A DNA stretch of 64,000 nucleotides. Source: Vandiemenella viatica (lineage: Eukaryota; Arthropoda; Insecta; Orthoptera; Morabidae). The stretch lies in the NCBI GenBank assembly GCA_031002005.1, contig JARYHS010013630.1, positions 30,963,504 to 31,027,503 on the forward strand. Reading direction: 5' to 3'. Within the stretch, counting starts at the first letter, position 1. Every line of letters starts with the position of its first letter. The notes below the pieces were generated by a model that saw only the letters and a program-made list of their open reading frames with translations, made no database searches and was not told where the DNA came from. The position numbers and the translations under genes were made by a program. Shown here in pieces: positions 21,741 through 33,446 of the stretch.

Positions 21741-22976
21741 AATGATTCATCAGGTTTCAAAGTACTGTGTATTGAAAAGTATACAGCCTGAAAAGACGAG
21801 TGATATATGAAAAGATACATAAACTCACCAAGTTTCTGGTACATAGTATGAATGTTCAATGTATGCACCCTTAGTCAACCAGCACACATCCAAACAATAA
21901 TTCAGTTCTGTTCATACATTCAATAGTATGTTTCTACCAATGTACGTCACAGCCACAGTGATTCTTGCAGTTTTGTTGGCATTGGGGGTTCTTAACTTTG
22001 TCCTTCACATAACCCCACGAGAAGAAATCACAAAGGGGGCTAGATCTGTCAAACTGGGTGCCATGACAACAGAGGAACATCACTTATACCAGTGTGCCTT
22101 TTCCAGCAATGCGGCAGTTCTCTGTTGTACTCCAGGGAGGTGGAACCCCATCCTGTTGTAGGAAGAAAGTGGAGGGGTCAGTTGTCAGTTACGGAAAGAA
22201 CCACCACTGCAACATATCCACGTACATGGAACCTGTCACTGTCTGCTCGATGAAGAAAAAGGGCCGATACAACTTTCTCTTTGATTTGGTACAGAAGACA
22301 TTCACTTTTGGTGAATCCCTTTCCACCTCCACAAAGGTATGCAGCAATTCAGTACCCACACTCTCACATTATGACGATTCACCTTTCCATAATGATGAAA
22401 AGTTTCCTTGTCGCAGTTTCCATAGCTTCCAGCATTTGGGTACAAAAATGAAAATGGCTCCAATAATCATCTACGGTAAGGTGGTGTACCAATTGCACAA
22501 TTTAGGGTTTGAAATATGAATGCCAACGGAAAACATCGCACACTGTTTTCTGTGAAATTCTCAGTTCACAGCTGGCACAAGCGGTTGATTTTTGTGGACT
22601 GTGCATGTAGCTCTGTCTCACACATTCCACAGTTTCGTCAGATACGTGTGGTTGTCCTTTGGTGGTCCACTAACACAGACAATCAGAGTCACGAAACCAG
22701 CAAAACAAATATAAAATGCACAGGTGACTAGATGCAGCTTTTCTGTATTATCATACAAATGAACGCTGCACATTTGTAACCAAATAACACTTCAAATATT
22801 CTAACACACAAAAACTCCTCTTCTGCTTTTTCTCCATTTTGTCCACTGCTGCCATCTAACGTGCATACCAGAAACCAAGTGGGCTTTTAAACTTGCTGAG
22901 TTTATGTATCTTTTCATTTATCACTTATCTTTGTAGGCCATTTACTTTTCAATGTTTTGAAACCTGATGAATCATG
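21741..22976 (-). mobile_element. DNA transposon with long TIRs and broken Tc1/mariner-type transposase
   Basis: The outer ends are inverted copies for about 100 bp: 'atgattcatcaggtttcaaa' at 21742 and its complement ending at 22975, continuing through 'gaaaagatacataaactca'. TA lies on both sides (21739-21740 and 22977-22978), giving 1236 bp. The minus strand inside encodes a decayed DDE transposase: 'FFFIEQTVTGSMYVDML', 'FLQQDGVPPPW' (second catalytic Asp) and 'LCDFFSWGYVKDKVK' (third). The 'QDG-PPHW' and 'CDFFLWGYVKD' pair marks a transposase family common in insects, usually grouped with Tc1/mariner. Stops interrupt it. Confidence 0.82.
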
Positions 22977-23629
22977 TATTATGGATACCATACATTGTGG
23001 TTTGTCATTGATAGCAGTGCTACACTGCAAACAGTATTACATTAATCTTATGTTTGCTTATAAAGTTCATCACCATTTATGATTTTATGGCTTGCACTCT
23101 TTTTATACTTTATGAGAATTATCTCTAACAAACTATTTCATAAGTGAAGGGTTGTGATTACTTTTAGGAGTAATGACAGAATTATGTGATTACTATCAAA
23201 TTTCTTTTTTGTCATCGCAAAACTGATTCGACCTCCGAAAATACTATGAAACCTGAATTCAACAAATGATGTCCTCTTAATCTCTAGGTCACCAAAAAAT
23301 TTCATGCATGCCAAAATGTGAAAAAAAATCTTTCTCATTCTAATGTTTTTACTCTCTTTTTTTGTAAACAAGGAATATATTTTTAAGTCTATCAATTAAG
23401 GAATTAAATTCAGGGTTGCAGGTTCGAATCCTGCTGTGGCCAGGATATTTTATGACCAGTGCTTTGTTCCTATGAAGTAAGCCAGGCTGCTTTGTGGTTT
23501 GGATTTCATGTTAAACTGTAGGTCCCAGAGAAAAGGAAATGGCTGTCCTAACTCTGACACACTGTTTTAGAATGCACACTTCGGAAGGATCCAACCATTC
23601 TTTGTGCTGTTGATGAAGTTAAGTTTCAA
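22977..23629. other. intronic; one possible tRNA-like B-box
   Basis: At 23415 'gcaggttcgaatcctgc' looks like a polymerase III B-box in a small hairpin, perhaps from another SINE family. No A-box or SINE body was recognised, so no SINE is called. Confidence 0.35.
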
Positions 23630-23765
23630 GTGAAATTAATCACTCACTTCAGATGAAAGCAGGGGAGTCACAATAAATATACAAATATGAACACACTTTA
23701 CAATATTTTGGTATATACCTTAGTCTTGGTTAGAGGAAAACATATGGCAGGGAGATTAGATGCAT
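23630..23765. repeat. Penelope-like terminal repeat fragment
   Basis: It carries the recurring pattern 'cactcacttcagatgaaagcagggg', then 'caatattttggtata' and 'ccttagtcttgg'. On the minus strand the last two form a degenerate hammerhead-like core. Similar pieces occur at 24.96, 26.8, 27.7, 28.4/30.1, 36.2 and 46.1-46.4 kb. Confidence 0.55.
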
Positions 23766-24954
23766 ACACACTGATATTGCTAGACAGAATCATATGGTGA
23801 GTCTTACCACTTGAATCCATTATGGCAAGTCTCGATGCATATAACACCTGATATCCATGCCACATGGCCTTATCTAATCATGATTATGGTTTACACCAAA
23901 ATATTGTGAAGAGTTTTTGTGTGTTGGATGAAGCCAAGAGGTCACAACTGTGATGATTTAATTATTTGTTATCCTTATTTTTATAGCCTAACGGCATTTT
24001 CATTGTCATTATTTTCTAAACTATTAATCAGTTAGAACAAAAGTAATCTACAATATTATGAAAGATGGGAAGTAAAAACTACAAAAACTAATTTTCATAC
24101 CATTTCCTTTGTTATTTGTGAGTTACATTTGTTTAATGATTCCAAACTACATTTGTATTGTAATGGTTCTCAACTCCGTGTGTCATGTGACTAGAAAGTC
24201 AGAGACAGGATTGAAGTTGAGTTGTTCTTTAGAGTTTAGAATATGCTTTTATGCCCATCCCCATCAATTGTATTAATTTGCCGTAATATTGAAGCTGTGG
24301 ACACTGGTAACTGTTTTGTCCAATGAGGAAGATTGCCTAGCTGTGATCATTTATCTAAATGAATTGTAAATTTTTGTTGTGACTACCATAGAAAGGATGC
24401 GTTGGTTGGCAATAAAATTTGATGGCAAGCCTGTGATGTTTATTGACATGGATGAAATTGGGGCAAGTATTACATTAGGGGCAAATTTGATCCTGGTGTT
24501 ACATGAATGCACTGCAATCCATGTCAGCAAAGAATATACACGAAGTTCAATGCTAATGAGTCATAGATGGGCTAAACGTTCTTTAAATGAGTTTCAGACA
24601 TTGTAATCTAATAACTGACAGAAAAATGAATATTTATGAGATTTTCTTTGGGGTCAAGTGGACTTGTTTATGCAAGATACGAATTTGGGGTAAATACAAG
24701 ATGAGATGGTAAGAATTATTGATGGATCATTTGTCTTTGAAACCAAAAACCCACAGTGAGGATCTTAAGATTTAATTCATACCATTAATTTACTTTGATT
24801 AATATTTATTAACTGTAATTCTATATTTCTTTACATTTCTTGATGTTAGATTTTTATATTAAAGAGCCTATATATGTCTATTATCCTCCTCTCCCAGTTT
24901 CAACATAGTCATTGAAGTATGTTACTGTGATCAAACCATTTTTCATATACACAT
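23766..24954. other. intronic, unrecognised 75-codon open frame
   Basis: AT-rich. The frame at 24379-24606 (+) begins 'MTTIERMRWLAIKFDGKPVM' and has balanced composition, unlike its neighbours, but no known motif. It lies within the 8.6 kb intron and has no in-phase splice partners that I can see. Confidence 0.35.
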
Positions 24955-26220
24955 GGAAAAGAAAGGGAAAATACACCCTACACTCACCAAAGTTGAAGGG
25001 AGGACGGTAGCAGCAACACAAAACAACACACAAACAACCTTTTCATGTGCAGACTAGAGGAATGTTTTCTTCAAAAGGTTACCCGACAACCCACCGTGTG
25101 GTTCAGGTATATAGATGACATATTTATTATCTGGGCCCATGGTGAAAACCTCCTTCTTCACTTCTTGTACTTGCTGAATAACTTCTCCTCCTTAAACTTC
25201 ACCTTTTCCTACTCTCAGACTGGCATCAATTTTCTGGATGTAGACATCTCTGTACAGAATGGTCACTTACACACCTCTGTCCACATAAAACCCACTAACC
25301 TACAACAATATCTTCATTTTGATAGCTGCCATCCATATCATTCAAAACGTTCCATTCAATACTGCCTAGCCATTTGAGGCAAATGCATCTGCTCTGATCA
25401 TGAGTCCTTTACTTTCTACACCAACAATCTGACCCAGGCACTCATAAACCGCAATTATCCTCCAGAACTAGTTCAAAAGCAGCTATCAAGAGTCAGGGAC
25501 TGTACCCCACACAGACACAAACAACCTAAAGCCAACCAGAACTCTGTTTTTCTCACCCAGTTTTTCCCTGGCCTGGAATCACTAAACAAAATTAATCATC
25601 TGGGCTATGACCTTCTTAGATCCTTTCCTGAAATGCACCACATTCTTCCCACTATCCTTCCCACCACACCCCGAATCACCTTCAGCAGACCTCCTAATCT
25701 AAAAAACATTCTTGTTCATAAATATTAACCCTCTGATGCTCCTAAACCACCATTTGGATCCTTCCCTTGTAAGAGACCCCGTTGCAAAACTTGCGGTATG
25801 CATCCACCTACCACTACCTATAGCAACCCCTTTACTGGTGAAACCTACCCCATAATAGGTCATACCACTTGTACAACCACCCATCTCAATTACCAGCTCA
25901 TCTGCCTCCACTGTCCAAGTTCCTACATTGGCCTGACCTCAATCTCATTATCTATCAGAATGAATGGTCGCAGACAAACAGTTAACTCCCAAAACCTGGA
26001 CCTCCCTGTTGCTCACCATGCCAGTACTCACAACACCCGCCACCTTAATAACTGCTTCACAGTCAGAGCCATTAGAGTACTTCCAGACACTACCTCCCAA
26101 TCTGAACTCCGCAGGTGGGCATTGGCATATCAACACATCCTGCAGCCTAGACATCCCCTAGGCCTTAATTTCTATTAACATCTTCCAGCCTCACCCTATA
26201 CACCCACCACTAACCAGTAC
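24955..26220 (+). mobile_element. Penelope-like element: terminal repeat, RT end and GIY-YIG endonuclease
   Basis: A terminal-repeat piece (24955-25035) runs straight into an RT palm: 'NLFMCRLEEC', 'VWFRYIDDIFIIW' (catalytic YIDD) and 'INFLDVDISVQNG', then 'FDSCHPYHSKRSIQY'. After a stop at about 25377 come the connecting region, 'CKRPRCKTC' (Cys-rich motif) and the GIY-YIG part 'LNYQLICLHCPSSYIGLTS' to 'SELRRWALAYQHI', ending at 26178. The fingers part of RT is missing. At least two stops make it a pseudogene. This is the most complete Penelope-like protein in the window. Confidence 0.88.
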
Positions 26221-26809
26221 AATAGTTTCATATATTTTTTCAAAATTTTTCAATTATATTTTTATTTATTTATTTATATTTTTATAACTACTATTTTTCA
26301 ACCATTTTAATCTTTCTTATACTCACCACCTCTGACGGTCTATTGCGTTCTATTAGTGGCTGCGTCAAACGTAATTCAAGTTTGTTGGTGTGCAATGTAA
26401 ACATCAGAGAAACTTCAGTATGAACACTTGGTGTATGTTTATCAAAGATGGGGAGGACTTATTTCGGATCTGCTGGAAGCACTATACTCCCTCAGGCACC
26501 CACCCGATTTTCACTGAAAACAGTTACAATGCAGAAGTTTCGACTTCAAGAGGATTCCTGTTTCATTCCCGTTTTGGAAATTTAGATTCCAGTTTTCCTA
26601 GGCATCTAAAGATCACTCCAAATTAAACTAACAACAAAGAAAGTGAGTCTGGCATTGAGGAGGGTCAGCTCAGGATTCATAATTAGGATTTGAATCTTTA
26701 TGACAAGTCATATTTTTCCTGCATTCCTTTCGAGCTGTAATGCTGAAAAACTAATTGTCACTGAATTGGTCAGAATTCGCCAGTCAAGAGTTAAAGTTAA
26801 TAAGATAGG
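26221..26809. other. intronic, no recognised feature
   Basis: The A/T-rich tail of the Penelope-like piece, then sequence with a 78-codon frame (26390-26626) of no recognised content. Confidence 0.45.
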
Positions 26810-26960
26810 ATAGGGAAAATAAACAGTTACCCGTCACTTACCACAGATGAAGGCAGGAGGGCGAGACACGTAAAAACACAAAAACGAATTGCACAATATT
26901 TCGACTTTAGTCTTAGTCATGTAGAGCGAGACATATGGCAGGGGGAAAGATGTGGTCACA
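26810..26960. repeat. Penelope-like terminal repeat with hammerhead-like core
   Basis: The pattern is 'gataggatagggaaaataaa', 'cgtcacttaccacagatgaa' and 'ggcaggagggcgag', then 'cacaatatttcgactttagt'. On the minus strand 26899-26921 reads a degenerate CTGANGA box, the perfect stem GACT-TT-AGTC, and GAAA, the layout of a hammerhead ribozyme core with helix II. Confidence 0.6.
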
Positions 26961-27218
26961 TCCCAACCCGCCATCTATAGGAAGAAATGCTTTGCAGTTA
27001 CAGCTTTCCTAGTCTGATACATGACTTCAATGAATCTCCTTGGAAGGCTAAGTAAATTTTATTGTATGCATATTCACTGATCTTTTTTATGCTTCCAATT
27101 ATTATATGTATGTATTTATTTTCTGTGTTTAAAAGTTGCAAAGGATGACCATATTGTTACATCCATTTTTGGCCCAAATTGAGTCAGTATTTATTTGATT
27201 TTTTCTTCTATATTTCAG
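26961..27218. other. end of intron before exon 4
   Basis: The acceptor tract 'ttttttcttctatatttcag' ends at 27218. Confidence 0.7.
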
Positions 27219-27451
27219 TCAAGTAAGTTCTTGGATCTTCTAGGTGCAAATTATGCACGCAAAATAACTTACAACAATCCTCAGAATTTAGCCGTGGAAG
27301 CATTAGAAGTGTTCTATCGAATCCATGCTTCAATTTTGAAACATTTGGAACAAAATGAGGGAAGAATTTTGGACGAATCAAAAAAAATACTATTTGAACA
27401 GCGACTGCAAGAAGCAGCAAATGGTCCATTCATGGCTGCACAGTGCGAGAT
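27219..27451 (+). CDS. CABIN1: CABIN1/HIR3-like, exon 4 in window
   Basis: A 233 bp exon, phase 0 in, two bases left over. Acceptor 'tctatatttcag', donor 'gtgagt' at 27452. It encodes 'SSKFLDLLGANYARKITYNN' then 'PQNLAVEALEVFYRIHASIL', a strong match to the CABIN1 block with 'YHNP-ELA-EALEV-FRLHASILK'. 'LFEQRLQEAANGPFMAAQCE' follows. The trailing AT plus the first G of exon 5 restore a Met codon, so the frame continues. This is the best conserved exon in the window and was used to identify the gene. Confidence 0.95.
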
Positions 27452-28379
27452 GTGAGTTGTAATTCTTTTTCTCATTGTTTTGTAGTATGCTATTATGTTA
27501 TGTGTGTTAAAAAAATACTTTCCTAATTAAAGTAGGATTGTACATCCATTTAATTTTTGCAATTAAAAAAAAAGATTAATCAGTTAATAAAAACAGTGGA
27601 AGGGAAATAAAGATATCCCCCACCCCCAAAAAATATTCAAGTAATACACCATTTATAAGCTTAATAACATAGTGTAAAAATAATGATCAGAAGGAAAATG
27701 TGTTGAGGCAAGCATACCGGTAAAGCATTAGTAAACCCATCACATACCACAGGTGGAGGCAGGAGAGCAGAAACACTGAAATAAGTGTTTCTATTATTTT
27801 CTACTTTTCATCTTCTTCTTTTTTATTTCATTATTACCATCGCTATTTTTCTATTTCAGGTCTGTAGTGCATCTTGCTAATCTACGTTCCTATACTTTTA
27901 TATGTAATAAATTTCAATTTTTCTCTCCTAAATACTATGCCATATAATTGCACCATATACTTTTTCACTTAGCGCCTGCTACCACCACCTCTTTCTCTTC
28001 ATTTTTCTTTCTACCTTAATGAATTATTGCTTTCTTTTTTGGCATTAATCCTTTTTTTATGATTCCATTGTCCTGATTAACAGATGGAATCTTTATGGAT
28101 TCACTTGTTTGTCTTTACTTTACAGGCACATAACTATGGCTCAGAAATTTGTAATTGTGGAGAGTAAGAAAAATACCTATTGGAGTTAAACAGATTTTAT
28201 GATTTTCAGTACTCAGAACCTATCAACACAGAAAACATTTTTTTTTTTAATTTCATAGTTGTAAATTTGTATGTATATGTGGGAGAAACAATAAAAAAAA
28301 AATAATTTCCCCTTAATTTCCAAAACTACTAAACCAAAAATTCATTCATAATCTATAGTGATACACAGTTTCCTAATGA
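27452..28379. repeat. intron with a Penelope-like terminal repeat scrap
   Basis: At 27725-27800 the pattern 'cccatcacataccacaggtg', 'gaggcaggagagcag' matches the other terminal repeats. The rest is AT- and pyrimidine-rich with nothing recognised. Confidence 0.5.
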
Positions 28380-30200
28380 AGTAAAGCGAAATTAACCCTC
28401 CACATACCATAGTTGACAGCTGCAGTGCGAGAAAACACTTAGGGGCATAAACAAATACAGTAAAAGCTCCTTATTCGCGGGGGATACGTTCCGAAATATG
28501 CCGCGAATATGGAATGGTAATTTGTATGGGATTATAGGGGATACGTTCCAAGGTTCCGTAAAAAAAAAACATTAAAATCAATTTATTAAATGATTTTAAG
28601 CAATATGTTTTAATTATTATTGACAGGCTCGGACAATGTTTTAAAGAATTTAGTAATTTTCCCTAGTTTTGCCACTTTTAAACTGTCTATCAATTCGGAT
28701 TGATATTCAGCTGTGGTATTAAAAATTTGTCTTTTAAAAACAAGACTTCCTTCCATAGACAGATCAATTTTCATGAAGAAATCACAAAGCTCATTTGTCA
28801 TCTGTAGACCTTCACACAGTTTTTTTTTTTAAATTAAATGTCGCCATTTCAGTGCTTGTTGAAGCCTCTTCGTCAATGGGTTGGGGATTTAACATTTCTT
28901 CCAAGTCGATTTCAGTCAAATCTTCATCTTGCGATTCAAGCAACTCTTGAATGTCACTTGATTCTATCTGTGCAAAACCATTTCATCCTATTCCTTTCGC
29001 AACTTGAGCAATGTTTGCTGCTAAAGTTTGAAATTGCACGGATTCTGCATAATTTCCAACAGTGAGATCAGGCCATAGTTTTTTCCAGCACAATTTCAAT
29101 GTGTCTGGCTTCAGTTCTCACAACGATTCTTTTATTATAACAATGCATTTTGCTACATCAAAATTTTTCCAGCATTGGATAACATTCATATCTGGATAGC
29201 ATTCCATGGTACGCAGTATGATTTTGAAGGTTTGTCTAATGTAATAGAGCTTAAAGGCCTAGATTATTTCGTCTGCGTTAAACACTTGTTCAGGTTTGTA
29301 TACACCATCAGCAATTATGTTTAGAAATTATTCTGGATAACTTTCTGCTGTGGCGGTGTCTGCAGATGCAGCTTCTCCAACAATTTGATCCTATCAAATA
29401 TCGTACCTTGAATTTATTGAACCAACCATCCGATGCTTGAAATCCTCCACTAGTAAGTTCATCACCAGTTTCTTTAAAATGCGTGTAGAAACGCTTTGCT
29501 TTCTCGCGAATCTTAGGACCATTTAAGGGTACTCTTCTCTGCTTAAGATCTTCAAACCATAATGATAATGCAGCTTCAACTGTTTTAATTGCCTGTTCAC
29601 GAACAATTTTTGCCTAGGTTGAAGCTATAGAATTTCATATTTTAAATTCGGATTTCTTAATGAATCGCACAGTTGATTCGTTAACATTGAATGATCGTGA
29701 TATGGCTGCAAACGAGTCACCAAATCATGGTCAAACATTTCTATTTTTACTCTAAGTGGCAACACAACATTTTTCAGAGTAGGAACTAATTTTTCTTTGC
29801 TTTGCTAATACTATAAATTGCGAACAAAGCAGAGGAGACAAGTGTTATTCACACAGAATTGTTGCAACACAGTGCTCATAGTGACAGTAAGATTTTTTGT
29901 TTAGTCTATTCAGTTAGACTCTCAGCATACGCCAGCAATACTCAAACGATGCCGACACATTAGTAAAGAATATCGAATGGATCCGCAAATAATAAAAATT
30001 TCAAGTGGTGAATACAGAAAGGTGTCACAATTATTCTATCTGCGAATACTGAAACCGCGAATACAGAAAGTTGTCACAATTATTTTATCCACGAATACTG
30101 AAACCGCGAATAACGAAACTGCGAATAAAGAGCTTTGACTGTACACAATATTTCAGAAACTGCCTTCTTCAGTAGTAGATTAATGGGCCGTAAGGCTCTG
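28380..30200. repeat. Penelope-like terminal repeat split by a Tigger element
   Basis: The left half (28380-28457) has 'ccctccacataccatagttg' and 'gagaaaacacttagggg'. The right half (30142-30200) continues with 'cacaatatttcagaaactgc' and 'cttcttcag'. Joined, they give the standard order of this repeat family. On the minus strand 30151-30172 reads CTGAAGA, a weak stem and GAAA. The Tigger is therefore the younger insertion. Confidence 0.7.
28458..30141 (-). mobile_element. Tigger/pogo-like element with both TIRs
   Basis: A 1684 bp element flanked by TA (28456-28457 and 30142-30143). The TIRs are 'cagtaaaagctccttattcg' at the left and 'cagtcaaagctctttattcg' (complement) at the right, with repeated 'gaatactgaaaccgcgaata' motifs inside the right end. 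The minus strand (about 29720-28600) keeps transposase pieces: 'LNVNESTVRFIKKSEFKI', 'AALSLWFEDLKQRRVPLNGP', 'KAKRFYTHFKETGDE' and 'GGFQASDGWFNKFKVRY'. These form the CENP-B-type bipartite DNA-binding domain of Tigger transposases. The DDE part is decayed. Confidence 0.88.
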
Positions 30201-30944
30201 TACGTGTGCATACACAGAACATGGGTGACACAACCATTCTTTAATTAAAAATTCCTGAAGTTTCACAGCCTAAAATTCTTTATTTAAATTATTCTTAAGA
30301 GCCTCCCCTAATTTTTGATATATAACATGGCTTGATTGCAACTGTAATTCATAGTGAAAATTGTTATTGTATCTTACTTTAAAAAAAAAATAGATATTAT
30401 TTATTTCCAAAAAGATAGGTGCTACTGAGCTGTAACACATATCAGACTTAATAGAATTTTATTTTCTATCCAATGGTTATGTTTTTTATTTGCTATCTAC
30501 TCTTCTTTATATAGCTTTCTTTCATACTTTCAAAATCTGTTGTTAAAGCTCAATGACATCATCCCGCCATTTTCTTGTTGTAAATTTCAAATCTATTCCA
30601 CTGAAGCACTTAGAATAATTTATCTGTCCATTGTAAGGTCAACATTTGTATATTCATCAATAATCTGGTCACCATACTAATGAAAATAACTGATATAACT
30701 GATACTGTTCAACATAAGTTCTTTAGATTCATGGCATTTACAATGGGTTTTCTAGATCATGTATATAGCAACATGGCACCCATCTTTAAAAAAACTCATT
30801 ACAATCACTTTGCGATCTTAATGATTTTAAATATTTACTAAACATGTGAAGTGGTAGCATAGATTGTTCAGAATTACTACGTAGTTTAAGATTTATGGTA
30901 AAAGAAACCCCAAAGAATAACATGTCAAACAACATTTGCCCTTA
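30201..30944. other. intronic, no recognised feature
   Basis: AT-rich sequence, nothing supported. Confidence 0.45.
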
Positions 30945-31705
30945 TCTATACTAATGTTATAAATGCAAAAGTAACTCTGTTTGTCTGTTACATTTCTTGG
31001 GCTAAACCACTACTCCAATCATGATGAAATTTGACAAGGAGATGGTAATTGACCTTAGGATGGACATGGGATACCATATTCTGTATAGATAAGAACATAT
31101 TGTCATTAAATTATGAAAACTATCTGAACTGTGAAGACAAACGCATAATAGCTATATGTTTTTGTAATGCATAAAGTTAGAGAGCAATGGCAGCGTAGAA
31201 CAGTGGTAATGTGGTTGCTTCTTAAGAAAATTCCTGTGTGGCTTTGGGTTCAAACCCCACTGGGAGCAAAAATTTTTATGAATTGTTTTTCATAGTTTGG
31301 CCAAGCCTAGGATTTTGTAGTAAGGATACCATGTTGTGGCTAATCCTTGGTGATAGAATAGTGCCCAAGCGTTTACTTGATTCAGGGTATACTGGTTCCA
31401 CAGTCAGTTTTTGTGTGATCTAAACTAATAATATTATATATGCAAAAGTAAGTATCCATCTTTTTTTTGTGTTTTGACAAGTATATTTGTATACCGATAT
31501 ACCGAAATACTTTGTATCATTAGGAATGAAATAGGATACTTTTTTCCTATATGAATAATTGAGACAGGTTCGACGGTAGAATGGTATATCGATAGTGTTC
31601 CCGTCATATTATGACAACATATCTTAGGTAACTTTCAGCTTTGTGTATCCAATTATAGCAATCGAATTCTAAATCCATCCATACGAAGTCGCAGGTAACA
31701 GCTAG
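30945..31705 (+). mobile_element. Helitron-like non-autonomous element, 761 bp
   Basis: It starts with TC after an A ('tctatactaatgttataaat') and ends CTAG before a T ('gaagtcgcaggtaacagctag'), which fits the Helitron rule TC...CTRR inserted between A and T. The 'gcaaaagtaactctgtttgt' and 'aaccact' text near the left end is common to many short insect elements. A second, similar left-end motif ('actaataatattatatatgc', 31425) suggests a nested or tandem copy. A clear 3' hairpin was not found, so the class is probable, not proven. Confidence 0.5.
31180..31275 (+). repeat. tRNA-like SINE head inside the Helitron-like element
   Basis: An A-box-like 'gtagaacagtggtaatg' and a strong B-box 'gggttcaaacccc' (about 31247) are 45 bp apart, followed by an A-rich stretch. 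A true tRNA is unlikely, because no complete acceptor stem and anticodon arm are seen. It is a different family from the 'gggatgcttcc' SINE. Confidence 0.5.
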
Positions 31706-32560
31706 TTAAATATAAACACATGTATGAAGTCAAAGAATTCTATTAAAGACGGTAAAGCAATATTAGTTCATTAGCCATGTGTTTGGATGATGCAATCACG
31801 GTACCAGGAGATAGTGGAAAACTCATTAAACAATGGGAAGTAATTGATTTAAAAGCGAGAAACCAAATTTAACTAGGTAAATAGATAGTTGGGGAATACA
31901 TCCTGACGAAAATTAGAATTCGAAAATAAACAAAGTAAGTTTTTTAGAGGGAGCAAGAAAATCAACTTCATGAATAAAATGTCTAGCAAACTGAAAACAG
32001 GACTAAAAGAGAGGGAAAATTAAATAATATGATGATATAATATCAGTTTAAAGTTTAAATCTGAATTTGAGGATGATAAAAGCGTTTTTCATTTAGGAAT
32101 TTGTAAATGTCATAGGAAAGTTATAGATAGTGTCAGTCATCATCCACCATGCATGAAAATGAGAATAAACAGGGAAGATTTGGCAAAAAAAAATATATTT
32201 ACTGGAATGTAGAACAGATGATTCTGAGGAAGCAGAGCAATTTTCGCTAAAAGTTATAATATAATTAGGGATATATTAATTTGTTTATGTTTGATGATTC
32301 CTCCAAGTGGGTTAATATGGGACTAAAATTTGAAAGTAATAGCAGTAAACAAAAGATGTGACATGAAAAAAATTAGTTTTGAAGTTGAAATAAATGTAAA
32401 TTGAAAGAGGGGAATTAAAAGGAATCCCATGATGAAAAAAATCTTGGCAAGTTTCTAAATACAGTAAAATAAAGAAAATAAACTTTCATAAATTAATAGC
32501 AGCTAAATAAAGCAACTTAAGATGAAATTTATCATAACATAAAGTAATCAGAATAAAACA
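31706..32560. repeat. dispersed repeat R1, copy 2 (about 31890-32560)
   Basis: It aligns loosely with 20340-20990 (same strand, same block order). The best blocks are 'aattaaaaggaatccca' and 'aaattaatagcagctaaa', then 'cagaataa'. AT-rich, non-coding, and strongly diverged. Confidence 0.5.
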
Positions 32561-33446
32561 GTCTATGTCAGTTGTGTTCATGATCTGAAGTTGCCGCTGG
32601 GCTTGTAGTATTTCAAACATATAGCAGTGGAAAATAGAATTTCTCAGGTCTGGACTCTAACAATATTTTTGATGAAACAAAAGAAATTTTAACATACTCT
32701 AGGATTTTCCGTGACAAACTTTCATTAACAATGTAATAATTAGGGAACTTTAAAGTGAAACAGTTATTTTCAGCTCACTCTGAATGGGGTTGCAGTTCAA
32801 TTTAAGATTGCAAGAGTGAATTCTGTTATGTCAGCATATATTTCTTGGAGGATAATCTGCAATCTTCATTATGATTTCGAAGTTCTGTTGTGATTCTGAT
32901 ACCAGCTTAAATTCAATAAACTTTTAAAGAATTTTGTGAGTGATTATCAAGTACATAGTGACTTTTTATTTGGACCTATAGCCTCTCAACCATTATCTGT
33001 TTTGGTAATTATATTAAAACAGATTGGTGACCAATTCGTGAACCTAGCAGAAACTTTAATTAGTGTCAGAATCAGGCACTCCATTCACAGTTACACAACA
33101 AGAACTTGCAACGAATCCCAAGCACAATTTCTCATTACACGTTCATAAACCATATATCCAGCAACTGATCCCAATACCATTCCTCAGCCTGGACAATCAC
33201 TAATAAACCTGTCTTCAAGAGCTTTGGGATTTAACCCAGACTGATAAGCTGTCTGGTAACTAGGAATATTGTGGCACCACCTATCCTATCTTGCTGTGTT
33301 AATGCCAGATGGCTTTCTTCAACCACCAGCTTTTGAAACAGCTACATAATTGCCGATTAACAGGTATAGTTATCATGCTTTACTATCCACATCTGTGTGG
33401 TGACTAGCAGAAGCATAATTATTTGAATGGAATAGTCACACTGAGC
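32561..33446. other. intronic, no recognised feature
   Basis: AT-rich with one 70-codon frame (32936-33148) of no recognised content. Confidence 0.45.

Noticed and set aside
22094..22519. 141-codon + strand frame
   Set aside because: It is the shadow of the minus-strand transposase of the long-TIR transposon; the motifs read only on the minus strand.
22961..22980. 'cctgatgaatc' as a hammerhead core
   Set aside because: It belongs to the TIR of a DNA transposon, and no GAAA box follows at the right distance.
31180..31275. Possible tRNA gene
   Set aside because: A strong B-box, but no complete cloverleaf is visible by eye; tRNAscan would decide.
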